Shown here: piece after piece, positions 53,801 through 60,503 of the stretch
How the letters are laid out: every line of letters begins with the position of its first letter
Position numbering within the stretch: the first letter of the stretch is position 1
Assembly (NCBI GenBank): GCA_964007475.1
Contig: OZ023273.1
Span: 77,661,737-77,725,736 of the forward strand
Origin: Hybos culiciformis
Taxonomy: Eukaryota; Arthropoda; Insecta; Diptera; Hybotidae
DNA length: 64,000 nucleotides
Direction: 5' to 3'
Position numbers and translations under genes: made by a program
The notes under the pieces: generated by a model
The model's database searches: none
What the model saw: the letters and a program-made list of their open reading frames with translations, nothing else
Told to the model about the DNA's origin: nothing

Positions 53801-54568
53801 ACTGATTAAATTTTTTTGTTAAACATATTCCAAATTGACAGATGTCGAGGGTCTCACTTTTGGCCCCATCAGTGAACTAGAGAATAAAACGATAAATAAA
53901 TTGTCAGTGAAGCTACAGTAATGGTTTTTGCGTCATCTAAGTAACACTTTGATAGTTTTTCAAATTCTAGGGCTTTTTGAATAGGTGATTAAAAGTTGGA
54001 TTTACAGTCACCATAGATTGGATCAAAATGTTGTAAAACCCGCCGTTTGCGAGATATTTGCGAAAAACTTAAAATATTCTGAATAAGTCATCTTTTTAAG
54101 AGGACAAATATAATCATCCTAGCAGCAGTTATTCTAGAAGATAGAACAGTAAGGTAAATTTTTTTTTATTACTAATTGTACAAGTTAACAACTTAATTTA
54201 AAAAAAAAGAAAAGGAAAAAAATTCTTACCATGTATTTGTGGCAGAAAAACTTTATTATGTTTATTGACCAAATCAATTCCAATACGTTTACCATCTTCT
54301 CTTCGTACACCATGTTCTCGAACATTTGAGTTTGGTATTCCCAAATGTCGTAACTGGCCATGAGGTTCTGTTATCACGTTACCATAAGCTCTATGACTTA
54401 AATCAGTCAAATTATGATCATCTGAATTAAATTCTAAATTATTTGGATTTGAATAATTTATATTGTAATGATGATTTCTATCGGTAGATTTGTGTTTTAT
54501 ATCTGACTTAAATTTTGTATTCACACCAAAAATTTTATTTCCATCTATTTTCTCATTTATACATAACA
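35721..54568 (-). CDS. LDL-receptor class A repeat protein gene (13 exons, partial at both ends)
   Basis: Minus-strand host gene assembled from 13 exons with GT-AG borders. The phases agree at every junction, giving about 458 residues in one open frame. An N-terminal 112-residue region (Asn/His-rich, then [20 protein letters not shown]) is followed by seven complete six-Cys LDLa modules and the start of an eighth. LDLa modules bind Ca2+ and ligands in extracellular proteins such as LRPs, perlecan, Nudel and Lgr-type receptors. Most modules keep the C-D-G-x-x-D-C and S-D-E Ca2+-box; module 1 is atypical ([14 protein letters not shown]), and module 5 has an insert ([12 protein letters not shown]). 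Eight leading LDLa units with a C-T-C-I-P first module recall LRP4, but perlecan/Trol-like proteins are not excluded. The signal-peptide exon should lie above 54600 and further exons below 35700. Exons are listed separately. Confidence 0.85.
35908..35994 (-). CDS. LDLa gene, exon l (LDLa 6 end, LDLa 7 start)
   Basis: Acceptor TTTTTCTCAG, donor TTG|GTAAGA. Codes [15 protein letters not shown] then [14 protein letters not shown]. Its first Cys closes LDLa 6. Confidence 0.85.
36178..36290 (-). pseudogene. LINE pol C-terminal scrap
   Basis: Same sequence as part of 61100-61245, GAATCTCCGAAGCTCGTTCT and GTGAAAATACTTGAAG; there it encodes [20 protein letters not shown]. About 110 bp only. Confidence 0.7.
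36362..37045. mobile_element. Keyword element AATAACGCCCAA
   Basis: AATAACGCCC or its inverse GGGCGTTATT and the variant AATAAAGCCC occur at least ten times in both orientations. A 35-bp block at 36442-36476 (GGCTTTATTTCTCACAGTGA...) recurs inverted at 36999-37033. It is interrupted by the element at 36564-36881. Confidence 0.75.
36564..36881. mobile_element. Keyword element CGCGGTTATGACAAAA, 318 bp
   Basis: Terminal inverted repeats GGCTACATGACA then AACCGC on both sides. The inside holds about ten copies of TCGCGGTTATGACAAAA or its inverse, pairing around centres such as AAAAATTTTTGTTATAACCG. A disrupted copy starts at 41892. Confidence 0.85.
37246..37770. other. No feature recognised
   Basis: AT-rich, with only short open frames and no recognised motif. 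Confidence 0.5.
37771..38094 (-). pseudogene. Fragment of a repeat-borne ORF with an ADTLIV...VVGDNVDL motif
   Basis: Open frame of 107 codons containing [20 protein letters not shown] and [15 protein letters not shown]-x-I-V with a downstream V-V-G-x-D-V-D-L is seen in a widespread uncharacterised insect/cnidarian mobile-element ORF with a PIN/XPG-I-like acidic site; I recognise the pattern but cannot name the superfamily. The segment lacks upstream and downstream parts, so it is a remnant. Confidence 0.4.
38638..39325. mobile_element. hAT-derived deletion element
   Basis: Ends CAGTGGCTCCCAACTGTAGG and, reversed near 39325, AGAGGCTCCCAAACTTTT; both are followed by CGACCCACT. The plus-strand scrap at 38880-39008 reads [19 protein letters not shown] and [16 protein letters not shown], the C-terminal part of a ZBED5/FAM200-type hAT transposase. 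So it is an internally deleted autonomous element. Confidence 0.7.
39606..39681 (-). CDS. LDLa gene, exon k (LDLa 6)
   Basis: Acceptor TTATAATAAAG, donor GAA|GTAAAT. Codes [18 protein letters not shown] then CEGAEDE. Ends in phase 0. Confidence 0.85.
39750..39801 (-). CDS. LDLa gene, exon j (LDLa 5 end, LDLa 6 start)
   Basis: Acceptor TATTTCTTAG, donor AA|GTTAGT. Codes [18 protein letters not shown]. Confidence 0.85.
40268..40378 (-). CDS. LDLa gene, exon i (LDLa 5, main part)
   Basis: Acceptor AATATTACAG, donor G|GTAAGT. Codes [20 protein letters not shown], then [17 protein letters not shown]. The insert between the second and third Cys is longer than usual for LDLa. Confidence 0.88.
40819..41582. 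mobile_element. TA-flanked keyword element (AACGAA/TTCGTT), copy 1
   Basis: Ends CACAGAAAGAAATTTGCTC and reversed CACGGAGAAAAATA; TA on both sides. Near each end GTTCGTTAAAAAAGTTCGTT and AACGAAAATTTCGTT repeat in both orientations. The centre is a long A/T tract with a tRNA-like head at 41268-41335. Aligns end to end, inverted, with 52036-52627. Confidence 0.85.
41268..41335 (-). ncRNA. tRNA-like SINE head (pol III boxes A and B)
   Basis: Minus strand GTTCATAGCTCAGTGGCAGA (box A, TAGCTCAGTGGCAGAGT) followed by GTGGTTCGAATCTACAAGC (box B, GGTTCGAATC). The acceptor ends do not pair, so it is not a functional tRNA. It is followed on the minus strand by a roughly 250-bp A-rich tail. The sibling element at 52036-52627 lacks this head but has the A-rich tract. 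Confidence 0.6.
41892..42945. mobile_element. Second copy of the CGCGGTTATGACA element, interrupted
   Basis: GGCTACATG at 41892-41900 continues, beyond the insertion 41901-42691, as ACATAACTGCGAATGTCATA and AACCGCGAAATAAAAAATAT, as in 36564-36881. The right terminus is diverged (CACGGTTATAAC near 42930). A GC-rich patch (42790-42905, GGGGGACGGCTGCTTCCTCC) lies inside. Confidence 0.65.
41901..42691. mobile_element. 791-bp element, 7-bp target duplication CTACATG
   Basis: Inverted ends CAAAGCAATGTAAATAC then TAGCAATG at both termini; CTACATG at 41894-41900 and 42692-42698. Restoring one copy rebuilds the terminus of the element it sits in. Subterminal AAAGTACCT(G/A)TCAAAAATT is also paired. 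No coding. Confidence 0.8.
43372..43440 (-). CDS. LDLa gene, exon h (LDLa 4 end, LDLa 5 first Cys)
   Basis: Acceptor CTTTTACAG, donor G|GTATTT. Codes [18 protein letters not shown] then TTCPE. Confidence 0.88.
43497..43561 (-). CDS. LDLa gene, exon g (LDLa 4, first part)
   Basis: Acceptor TTTCTTCAG, donor G|GTAAGC. Codes [20 protein letters not shown] then D. Confidence 0.88.
43800..43851 (-). CDS. LDLa gene, exon f (LDLa 3, second part)
   Basis: Acceptor TTTTCTTAG, donor CC|GTAAGT. Codes [18 protein letters not shown], with a canonical calcium box. Confidence 0.88.
43859..44450. other. Intron, nothing recognised
   Basis: Part of the intron between exons e and f. AT-rich; a plus-strand frame at 43884-44171 has no recognised domain. 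Confidence 0.5.
44461..44998. mobile_element. Keyword element GCGGACAAATGTCATTTTGC with exact 9-bp target duplication
   Basis: 538 bp, flanked by GTTGCTAAT at 44452-44460 and 44999-45007. Ends: GG plus six variable bases, then a 31-bp inverted repeat (GACATTTGTCCGCGGGACAT...). Inside, GCGGACAAATGTCATTTTGC and its inverse alternate about 14 times, so nearly the whole element can fold into consecutive hairpins. No coding; 9-bp duplication and GG ends fit a Mutator-like MITE. Confidence 0.92.
45175..45440. repeat. Keyword block AGTACCAGTA / AATACTGCAGTATTTT
   Basis: Repeats of AGTACCAGTA, AAATACTGCAGTA and ATTGTGGGAAAAATACTGCA in direct and inverted order, spaced 10-40 bp. Terminal repeats not resolved. 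Confidence 0.8.
45502..45579 (-). CDS. LDLa gene, exon e (LDLa 3, first part)
   Basis: Acceptor TTTTTTTTTTAG, donor G|GTAAGC. Codes [17 protein letters not shown] and IQKSWVCD. Confidence 0.88.
45841..46790. other. Intron with GTCGTACRTG motifs
   Basis: Four or more variants of TGTCGTACATGC between 46450 and 46710. A plus-strand frame at 46334-46549 (71 codons) has no recognised domain. Otherwise AT-rich. Confidence 0.5.
46882..46967. repeat. Inverted repeat, about 33-bp arms
   Basis: GGGTTGAAACAGAGTTAAGT... is answered by ...ACTCAACTCTGTTTCAACCC, two one-base differences in the arms and a loop of about 20 bp. Confidence 0.85.
47254..47647. repeat. 394-bp foldback
   Basis: Arms of about 190 bp: TTAAGAGGACTTGGTACCAG at the left answers CTGGTACCAAGTCCTCTTAA at the right, and the centre is CAAAACCATTTTGTGACAC and its inverse. 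Scattered mismatches and small indels only. Lies in an intron, so the transcript can form a long hairpin. Confidence 0.92.
47648..48960. other. Intron, nothing firm
   Basis: AT-rich up to 48550; 48560-48780 is of higher complexity (CAACGTTGGACGCATCC, GTGACGTCACGCCGGC) but no frame or terminal repeat could be assigned. Confidence 0.5.
48972..48998 (-). CDS. LDLa gene, exon d (27-nt microexon)
   Basis: Acceptor TTTGCAG, donor G|GTAAGT. Codes GDYGDETHC plus split codons, exactly the missing calcium box and last Cys of LDLa 2. Phase 1 on both sides, so skipping it would keep frame but break the module. Confidence 0.85.
50205..50885 (+). pseudogene. Remnant ORF with [10 protein letters not shown] and HGKGAADG motifs
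   Basis: Broken plus-strand reading: a Lys/Glu-rich charged stretch (50270-50620), [19 protein letters not shown] (50650-50720), and [20 protein letters not shown] followed by stop and [10 protein letters not shown] (50780-50875). The F-F-x-D-G-P-x-x-Q-Y and F-E-x-x-H-G-K-G-x-x-D-G motifs belong to a family of uncharacterised mobile-element proteins in insects and other animals; I do not know the catalytic function. Sole coding trace of the element around it. Confidence 0.55.
50381..50604. repeat. 112-bp tandem duplication in the remnant ORF
   Basis: ATCTCTGAAGTATCTGAGGA to CTGCAAAACGAGCTGCAA occurs twice, offset 112 bp with one or two differences. It falls in the charged stretch of the remnant ORF. 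Confidence 0.9.
52036..52627. mobile_element. Keyword element (AACGAA/TTCGTT), copy 2
   Basis: Ends CACAGAAAAAAAATTTGCTC and, reversed, CACAGAAAAAAATTTGCTCG. Matches 40819-41582 in reverse, including GGTTTTTGGTTTTGGGGTAT and TTTAGTCTAGTAAATTTTTT. The centre is an A-rich tract (52260-52435) without the tRNA-like head. Flanked by CG on both sides rather than TA. Confidence 0.88.
52879..52988 (-). CDS. LDLa gene, exon c (LDLa 2, first part)
   Basis: Acceptor TATATATAG, donor G|GTAATTC. Codes [17 protein letters not shown], then [17 protein letters not shown]. The module is completed by the microexon at 48972-48998, about 3.9 kb away. Confidence 0.85.
53059..53245 (-). CDS. LDLa gene, exon b (LDLa 1)
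   Basis: Acceptor CAACACAG, donor GT|GTAAGT. Codes [20 protein letters not shown], then [18 protein letters not shown] and [15 protein letters not shown]. The calcium box has Asn and Lys where most modules have Gly and Asp. Confidence 0.85.
53501..53874. mobile_element. hAT-like MITE with 8-bp target duplication
   Basis: 374 bp. Ends CAGTGATGGAGGACC and reversed CACTGATGGGGCC; flanks AACTAGAA (53493-53500) and AACTAGAG (53875-53882). No coding. In the intron between exons a and b. Confidence 0.85.
54230..54568 (-). CDS. LDLa gene, exon a (N-terminal region)
   Basis: Acceptor after a strong pyrimidine tract (CTTTCTTTCAG), donor G|GTAAGA. Phase 1 at both ends. Encodes [14 protein letters not shown], an Asn/His-rich stretch and a conserved-looking basic end ([20 protein letters not shown]). 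No Cys module. A hydrophobic stretch upstream in the open frame is intron read-through. Confidence 0.75.
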
Positions 54569-54834
54569 CTGAAAGAAAGAAAATGTATACAAAAATGTTA
54601 ATCTGTAAGCTCAGAAAATTTTTACATAAGCCCGAGAAAGCTCTACGAGATTTGGTATATTTATTTATAAATTTATAAGCAAAAGCTTTAAAAAAAATAA
54701 AAATCAAATCCAAAATTATATTAGAACTTTACAGAGAAGGAAATGAAAAAAACTGACTCAGGAGCGAATTGTCAGAGGATTTAGCCCTGGAGGTTCGAAC
54801 GCCTCTTGTTTCTATTTTTAAATCGATACATCCG

Positions 54835-55346
54835 CAATGATGGAGAAAGCAAAAAAAAAGGAAGGCAAATTAACCTATGTCGAAAGCGCCCAAAATTATG
54901 TCGGTATCTTACAATGGAAAGAAAACCAAAAAATTAGTAAAATTCAAGCAATCGGAGATAGGCTTGATAATGAATATAATAACAGGATATTGATTATGAG
55001 AAAAGCACGCCTATAGACTCAAACAACTCGACATTAATAAATGTAAGAAATGCGAAGACCCTAACCAGGTAGAAAGCGAAAAAAATTTGATATGTCACTG
55101 CCCAGCACAAGGAAGATCCAGGATGGACCTGTTGGGTAGCTATCACATCAAAGACTTAAGCTAAGCTTCGAGAATCGAACTTAGAAGCCTACTTAAATTT
55201 GCTCAAAGAACTGGAATTTTTAATACAATAAAATCTAGTCCTTTTGGACATTGAGGGAGGATTTTTTTCGGTTGTACCACTATCGACCCTATGGTTCAAT
55301 GTGAGGCCGGTTGGGCCACCACCTTAACCTAACCTAACCTACCTAA
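54835..55346 (+). pseudogene. LINE 3' end with (CCTAA) tail
   Basis: Plus-strand remnant: LKQLDINKCKKCEDPNQVES then EKNLICHCPAQGRSRMDLLG is the C-terminal Cys/His cluster seen in the LINE at 22129-23749 (C-x2-C...H-x-C). It ends in TTAACCTAACCTAACCTACC, a short 3' tail in place of poly(A). Frames before 55000 are broken. Confidence 0.75.
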
Positions 55347-56284
55347 TTATATCCAACTCAAGCATGCCAAACTTGCGGCTCTTTCTGCGGCTCCCAAATT
55401 TTATTATCGTAACAGTGTGAGATCAGCGTCAATAAAATTAATTATTTCAAGAATGATAAAATAAGGTTCAAAACATGATGCTAATGAAAATTATTGAATA
55501 TGAGATTAATACAAATATACCCGGTTCTTCTTTTATTTAATAAAAACAAATACCTCAACGATTTAAAGAAACTTGTAAATTTATACGGAAAACAATATTT
55601 GTCTCCTTAAATTAAGAAAATGCGTTTCTTTTTTTAGCTTTCCACTTTACTCAATTGTAGGAAAACTATTCTAATTATCAGGAAAATTATCTTCATTGAG
55701 AAACAAAATAACATTAATTTGAATTCAGCAAAGCGGTGAAATCAGAATTAATTCACATTCCTTCAATCTATCTTTGAATCTAGCTTTGAAAATTTTCAAA
55801 TTCAGTAAGCAGTTTTCGAATGAATGAGAAATACCTGTTTCTATTTTAACATCACTTTTACTCAATTTTAAGGAAAATTATTACATTTTCAGCAAATTTT
55901 CTTACAAATAAACTTAAAAAATTTCAAAATTAAGTATCTCTTAATATGAGCCAATTAGTTTCCTTGTCTTTACGAAATTATGTATATTATATATATATAT
56001 TTATATTTTTAAATTTTGTAAAAAAAAAATTTCAAATATCAGGAAAAATAACAGTAATGATGTAAAATAAAATTTTTGACTCAATAAACACTATGAAGTA
56101 GCATTAACTGGCCCATATAACAATTTCAGTTTCAGACTTTTGAATTCTAGCGATTAAAATAATATGAACCTACTTGAAAAAAATATAAAATTTCTCAAAA
56201 GATATAGTAGAAAATATTACGTTTTATTTTTGGGCCCATGTCCAAAGGGACAAATCACAAGACTACAGTATTAATTAAAAAAAA
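55347..56284. other. AT-rich, nothing recognised
   Basis: No frame, terminal repeat or keyword array identified. A short motif GCGGCTCTTTCTGCGGCTCC near 55377 could be a worn hAT end. Confidence 0.5.
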
Positions 56285-56385
56285 CCAAGGCTCTGGAGTC
56301 GGTCACTAAAATTAACGACTCTGACTCCTCATTTCTTTCTATTGCGACTTAGACTCTGACTCTACTACGACTCTTTCAATTTAAA
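56285..56385. repeat. GACTCTGACTCC keyword patch
   Basis: Six or seven variants of GACTCTGACTC or GAGTCGG within 100 bp. Extent and termini not resolved. Confidence 0.6.
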
Positions 56386-56615
56386 TTCATTAAAAAAGTT
56401 AATGATAATAAAAATTTGTTCCAACTTCCAATCCAAATTATCAGTTAATCTTTAAAATACTAAAAGTCCAAATTTGACTTCAACATAAAAAATTTTGTAT
56501 TTATTTCGTGATTTGTCTTTTTGTAAAATATCGTAGTCAAATAATTTATATTTATTGTTTAAAACATTTATCGTCTGCATCACGCCATCACGGATCGATT
56601 ATTTGTTAACGTATA

Positions 56616-57805
56616 CACTCAAAAAAAAACATCCGTAAAAAGCTAATGTTTTATGTCCGTTGAAATTTCATTCACTAAAAGTTGTTGAATTCAACGGGTT
56701 CTACGTTAAAAGATACCATTTTTAACCGTATTACGGATGTTTCATCAAAAAATTCAACTACGGACTACGGTAAGACTTGATGAAGTAAAGTCCTTAAAAT
56801 TGAGCTGATAGAGTAACAAGGAAATTGTTAAAACTAACAACAATTTATTAATTTCAACGAAAAAAATCGTATATATTTTTTTAATGAAAGTTTAATAACA
56901 AGCCCATAAAATATTAACGTTTTATGTTTCCTTATTATCTACGGATACTCTTATACTTTTACGGGAAACTCCTTAACCCCTATAAATAATTTAAATTAAT
57001 TCGCATGTATAGAAACCGAATTTATATTGTCTATTAATACATTGTTGTATATCACTGACATAGCTCAGTGAAAGAATTCATAACATTGAACAAAGATGTT
57101 AAGCAACGCGTCGTTGTGATAGAACTTAGATGGGTGACCATTCAAATAAAAAAAAAAACAATATAAAAACTATAATATAAAAACAAAAAAAGCTAAAAAA
57201 AACTAGAAAAAAAAAAACTAAAAAAAAAAAAAAAACAAAAAAAAAACAAAAAAAAAACAAAAAAAAAAACAAAAAAAAACAAAAAAAAACAAAAAAAACA
57301 AAAAAAACAAAAAAAAAAAAAAAAAAAAAACAAAAAAAAAACAAAGAAAAAACAAAAGAAAAACAAAAAAAACAAAAAAAAACCAAAAAAAACCAAAAAA
57401 ACAAAAAAAACAACAAAAAAAAACAAAGTAATTTTAACATTTTTTTTCTTGTACCAAGGATTTAGTCCGTAAAATTAATATTCCGGGATAATCTATTAAA
57501 GTTAAGAAAATTTATTAAAATTCTACGGGTACTCCTTTAAAGTAATTTTAACGACATACATCGATAAGATTTATGGAGTTTTCCTTAAAATTTTCCGTAC
57601 TTTTCAATTTCTTAAAACTTTATGGACTACTCCGTAAAGTTTACGTATGTTTTCGTTAACTTTTTAACATTTATTTTTTACGGAAAATTCAACAATTTTT
57701 AATTGTTATTTCCAACAACATTTTCCACTGGTTCACTTTCACATGATTTTTCCGTTAGCTTTAACGGAAGAATACATAGATTTTACGGTTGTTTTTTTTT
57801 GAGTG
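56616..57805. mobile_element. TA-flanked keyword element (CCGTAAAA / TTACGGA)
   Basis: Ends CACTCAAAAAAAAACA and its inverse, next CCGTAAAA; TA at 56614-56615 and 57806-57807. Inner arms carry CGGATG, TTTTACGG, TACGGA and CCGTA in both orientations. The centre holds the SINE-like insert 57045-57432. Confidence 0.85.
57045..57432 (+). ncRNA. 5S rRNA-derived SINE with A-rich tail
   Basis: GTTAAGCAACGCGTCGTTGT (57099 on) and ACTTAGATGGGTGACC (57124-57139) match the pol III internal control region of 5S rRNA (box A GTTAAGCA, box C TGGATGGGTGACC with one change). Just upstream ATAGCTCAGTG resembles a tRNA box A. It is followed by nearly 290 bp of (CAAAAAAA)-type repeats. Not a functional 5S gene: only the 3' half of 5S is present. 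Confidence 0.75.
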
Positions 57806-58046
57806 TACGAGAGCTCAGCTAATTGACTGAGGGTATCCGAGGGTAGGTAGGCATACGAATGCATTAGATAACAAATCAGAACCTAGTGCCCTAACACTAT
57901 AATTCCACCACTTTTTTTTTTTTTTAAATAAATTTTTCGATTTTAATTTTAAAATATTAAGTTTAAAAAATCTATAAAAAAATTTATTAAAATTTAACTT
58001 TATTTAAGATTCAGATGTTTGTTCTTCGATGTGATTTTCGATATTA

Positions 58047-58487
58047 TATTTTATTTACACCAAAATGAAATCCTACTTTAATTCTACTTTAATTATATGA
58101 ATTCAAAACTATTTTCATGTTTTGAATTCATAAAATTAAAGTAGAATTAAAGTAGGATTTCATTTTGGTGTAAATAAAATATAATTTCGAATACAATTTT
58201 AATCATTTTTTAATAATTTTATTTTAATTACAAAATTTTGTTTTGTAAATCAACAAAATTCAAAATAATATTTTTAGATAACACACATGGCACAAATTTT
58301 AATTTTTTTTTTTTAATTTTTATCCAAACACCAAACAAATAGCTTTGATTATTTTGCCTGAATGAAAAAAAAATGATGTGTTTTATTCCATTTATTTTAA
58401 TTCATCCCTGAAATTTTTGTCGGATTGGTCATTCTAACAATGACCATAGAAATTATTCCAGACTTCTTTTAATCTTTTGGTGTAATA
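58047..58487. mobile_element. Harbinger-like MITE, copy with foldback left end
   Basis: Left rim TATTTTATTTACACCAAAAT, right rim ...CTTTTAATCTTTTGGTGTAA. GGATTTCATTTTGGTGTAAA near 58165 is an inverted second copy of the left arm, making a 150-bp foldback (58047-58195) with a 9-bp loop. It abuts the next MITE directly. Confidence 0.75.
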
Positions 58488-60218
58488 CCCTGTTTACACC
58501 AAAAGAGAGTCATACTTAAATCCTACTTTAGTCATATGATTCAAAACATGCGTTTACTCCAAAAAAGTTGTAAACCTTATTTCAATCTAAATTAAATATT
58601 TTTTATTTTTTTTTGTCAATAAAATAATTTTTATTACAATTGACACAACAAATTGTAACTGGCACAAATTTCCTTTTTTTCATATACAGAAACAATTTCG
58701 TTTACTTTTGCCCTTAGGATCTATAATAGAATGGATGACTACTTCTCAAAATTTTGCATGAAAATTGTTGTTGTTGGCAAAAATTGACGCATTTTCTTAT
58801 TGAAAAGATAAAAAAGCAAGTATGTAAATGTAACGTTATTAAATAAGCACAGCCGGTTTTTAATTCACTTATTTCCGGCTCGAAATTAAGTAATCGAAAT
58901 TTATTTTATCATTATTTTGTCATCATAATTTTAAAAAAATTAAAATTTGAAGAAAAAAAAAATAAAATTTAGTGAAATTTAGCAAAGAAAAATTTAAAAA
59001 TGAAGGTATGTATTATAAAAGGATGAAAATCAAATAGAGAAAAATTTGAAAAAAAATCCTTTGTTACGCAAATTTGATGGAATTAAGCTATGAATAAACG
59101 GGAGTGGGCCTCTTTGCAAATTTCATATTGCAAAAGTCTATTTGGCCGAACGGCAGTTATCAAATTTTTATGTTTCGCAAATCTCCACTTCGCAAAAAAA
59201 ACTCAAATTTCCATATGGCCTAATGCGACACTTCGCAAAAAGATACTTCTCAAAATACAACATTATATTAATTGAGACACTTCGCAAAAGTATAGTTTAA
59301 CAAATTTTTTTATATTGTAATATGTAACGGCTAAAGTACAAAATGTCATAATACATACGTTTGCCGGTAAATATGTACATTAACCACAAGATTGGGCAAA
59401 TGTAAGTTTACCATCTCTTAAATGTTAATAATACCTTATATTTACCGGCCCGATTGGCCCCATTTTCGTGTTGTGAGTAGAGTGGGTCTCCCAGAATAAG
59501 ACCGGAGAGGGGGGGAGGCGAAGAGCAGTATAGTATTAATTTTCTAATTATAATTCTTTCTTATGTTTACGTGCAGGATTTTTATTATATTAGGAAAACA
59601 TTCAATACATCACATATCAATAAAATTTCTTAAAACTAAAATGCATATAATTGGAAGAATTGTTTAATTTACTAATATGCATTTATCATTATGCAATAAA
59701 CTTTAGAGCATGCTAAATATACATTTCGCAACTACACGTTTTGGCGTAATTCACATTTCGCGAGAGCCAAATGTCTTTTTGTGAAATATCTTTCGGCGAT
59801 TCGTGTAACACCCGAATAAAACAGTTTCAGAAAATTATTTTTCCCTACGTAAAGAAGGCATAATAGTTTTGGTAAGTAGTCACAGAAATCATAAAGTGAT
59901 TTAATAGGCGCATCGTGAACGGCTTGTCAAAGCGGCTTACGTTTTTACCTTTTCAACACTATTTTTTTATTTTTTTTCTTTTATTTTCGAAACGGCGCAC
60001 TAAGTAGTCATCCATTCTATTATAGATCCTATGCTTTTGCCCCAATGAAATTATGCTATGTTTTGTTGCAATTTATTTCAATTCATCTGAAATTTTTCTC
60101 GGATTGACAATCCAACTTGCAATCCGAGAAAATTTTTTATATGAAAATATCATTATCAATTAGACAAATAGGGCTTTTTTTAATCCGCTTTTAATCCCTG
60201 GGTGTAAACGCCGTATAA
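58488..60218. mobile_element. Harbinger-like MITE, reverse orientation, interrupted
   Basis: Left TACCCTGTTTACACCAA; then GATTCAAAACATGCGTTTAC and AATTGACACAACAAATTG, as at 30510-30830 in reverse. After the nested element it resumes AATGAAATTATGCTATGTTT and ends GCTTTTAATCCCTGGGTGTA then AACGCCGTA. Total own length about 400 bp. Confidence 0.8.
58714..60033. mobile_element. 1.32 kb element with TTCGCAAA keywords and 9-bp target duplication
   Basis: AGGATCTATAATAGAATGGA... (29 bp) at 58716-58744 recurs perfectly inverted at 60002-60030. CTTTTGCCC flanks it (58705-58713 and 60034-60042). Inside, TTCGCAAA and variants repeat about 15 times (59066-59290, 59725-59815). A 61-codon frame at 59090-59275 is made of the repeats and not credible. 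Mutator-like by duplication length. Confidence 0.9.
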
Positions 60219-60284
60219 ACGCCGTATAAACACCGTATAAACGCCGTATAAACGCCTTTTAAACGCCGTATAAACGCCGTATAA
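60208..60284. repeat. 11-bp minisatellite made from a MITE terminus plus TTA
   Basis: Seven head-to-tail ACGCCGTATAA units (one is ACGCCTTTTAA, one has ACACC). Reversed, the unit is TTATACGGCGT, that is, the TTA target followed by the MITE terminus TACGGCGT. Confidence 0.9.
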
Positions 60285-60503
60285 AATATTATTGTCCTTG
60301 TTTTAAATAACTCTAAAAAAAAAACTAAAATCTCCTTAAACGAATACTAAAATCATTTGAAAATAAATATTTTTCATACGAATTATGCATTAAAATGAAT
60401 TATTACAAATTTTTCATGATTTTTTTTAATCTTTCTAGCTACACAAAATAGAAAAAGTCTGCGTACGGGCTTGTTTTCTTATTTTTTGTTCGACATGTTC
60501 CCA

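Noticed and set aside
54569..54713. Hydrophobic N-terminal extension of LDLa exon a as signal peptide
   Set aside because: A strong pyrimidine tract and CAG at 54569 mark an acceptor; the upstream open frame is most likely intron.
55322..55346. (CCTAA)n stretch that resembles insect telomeric repeat (TTAGG)n
   Set aside because: Only about four units, directly following LINE C-terminal coding sequence; best explained as the LINE 3' tail, like CCAACCAACC at 23853-23866.
57093..57140. Functional 5S rRNA gene
   Set aside because: Only the internal control region and its 3' neighbourhood are present; no 5' half and no terminator in the right place.
57126..57440. Open frame of Phe/Val/Cys on the minus strand
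   Set aside because: It is the translation of the (CAAAAAAA)n tail.
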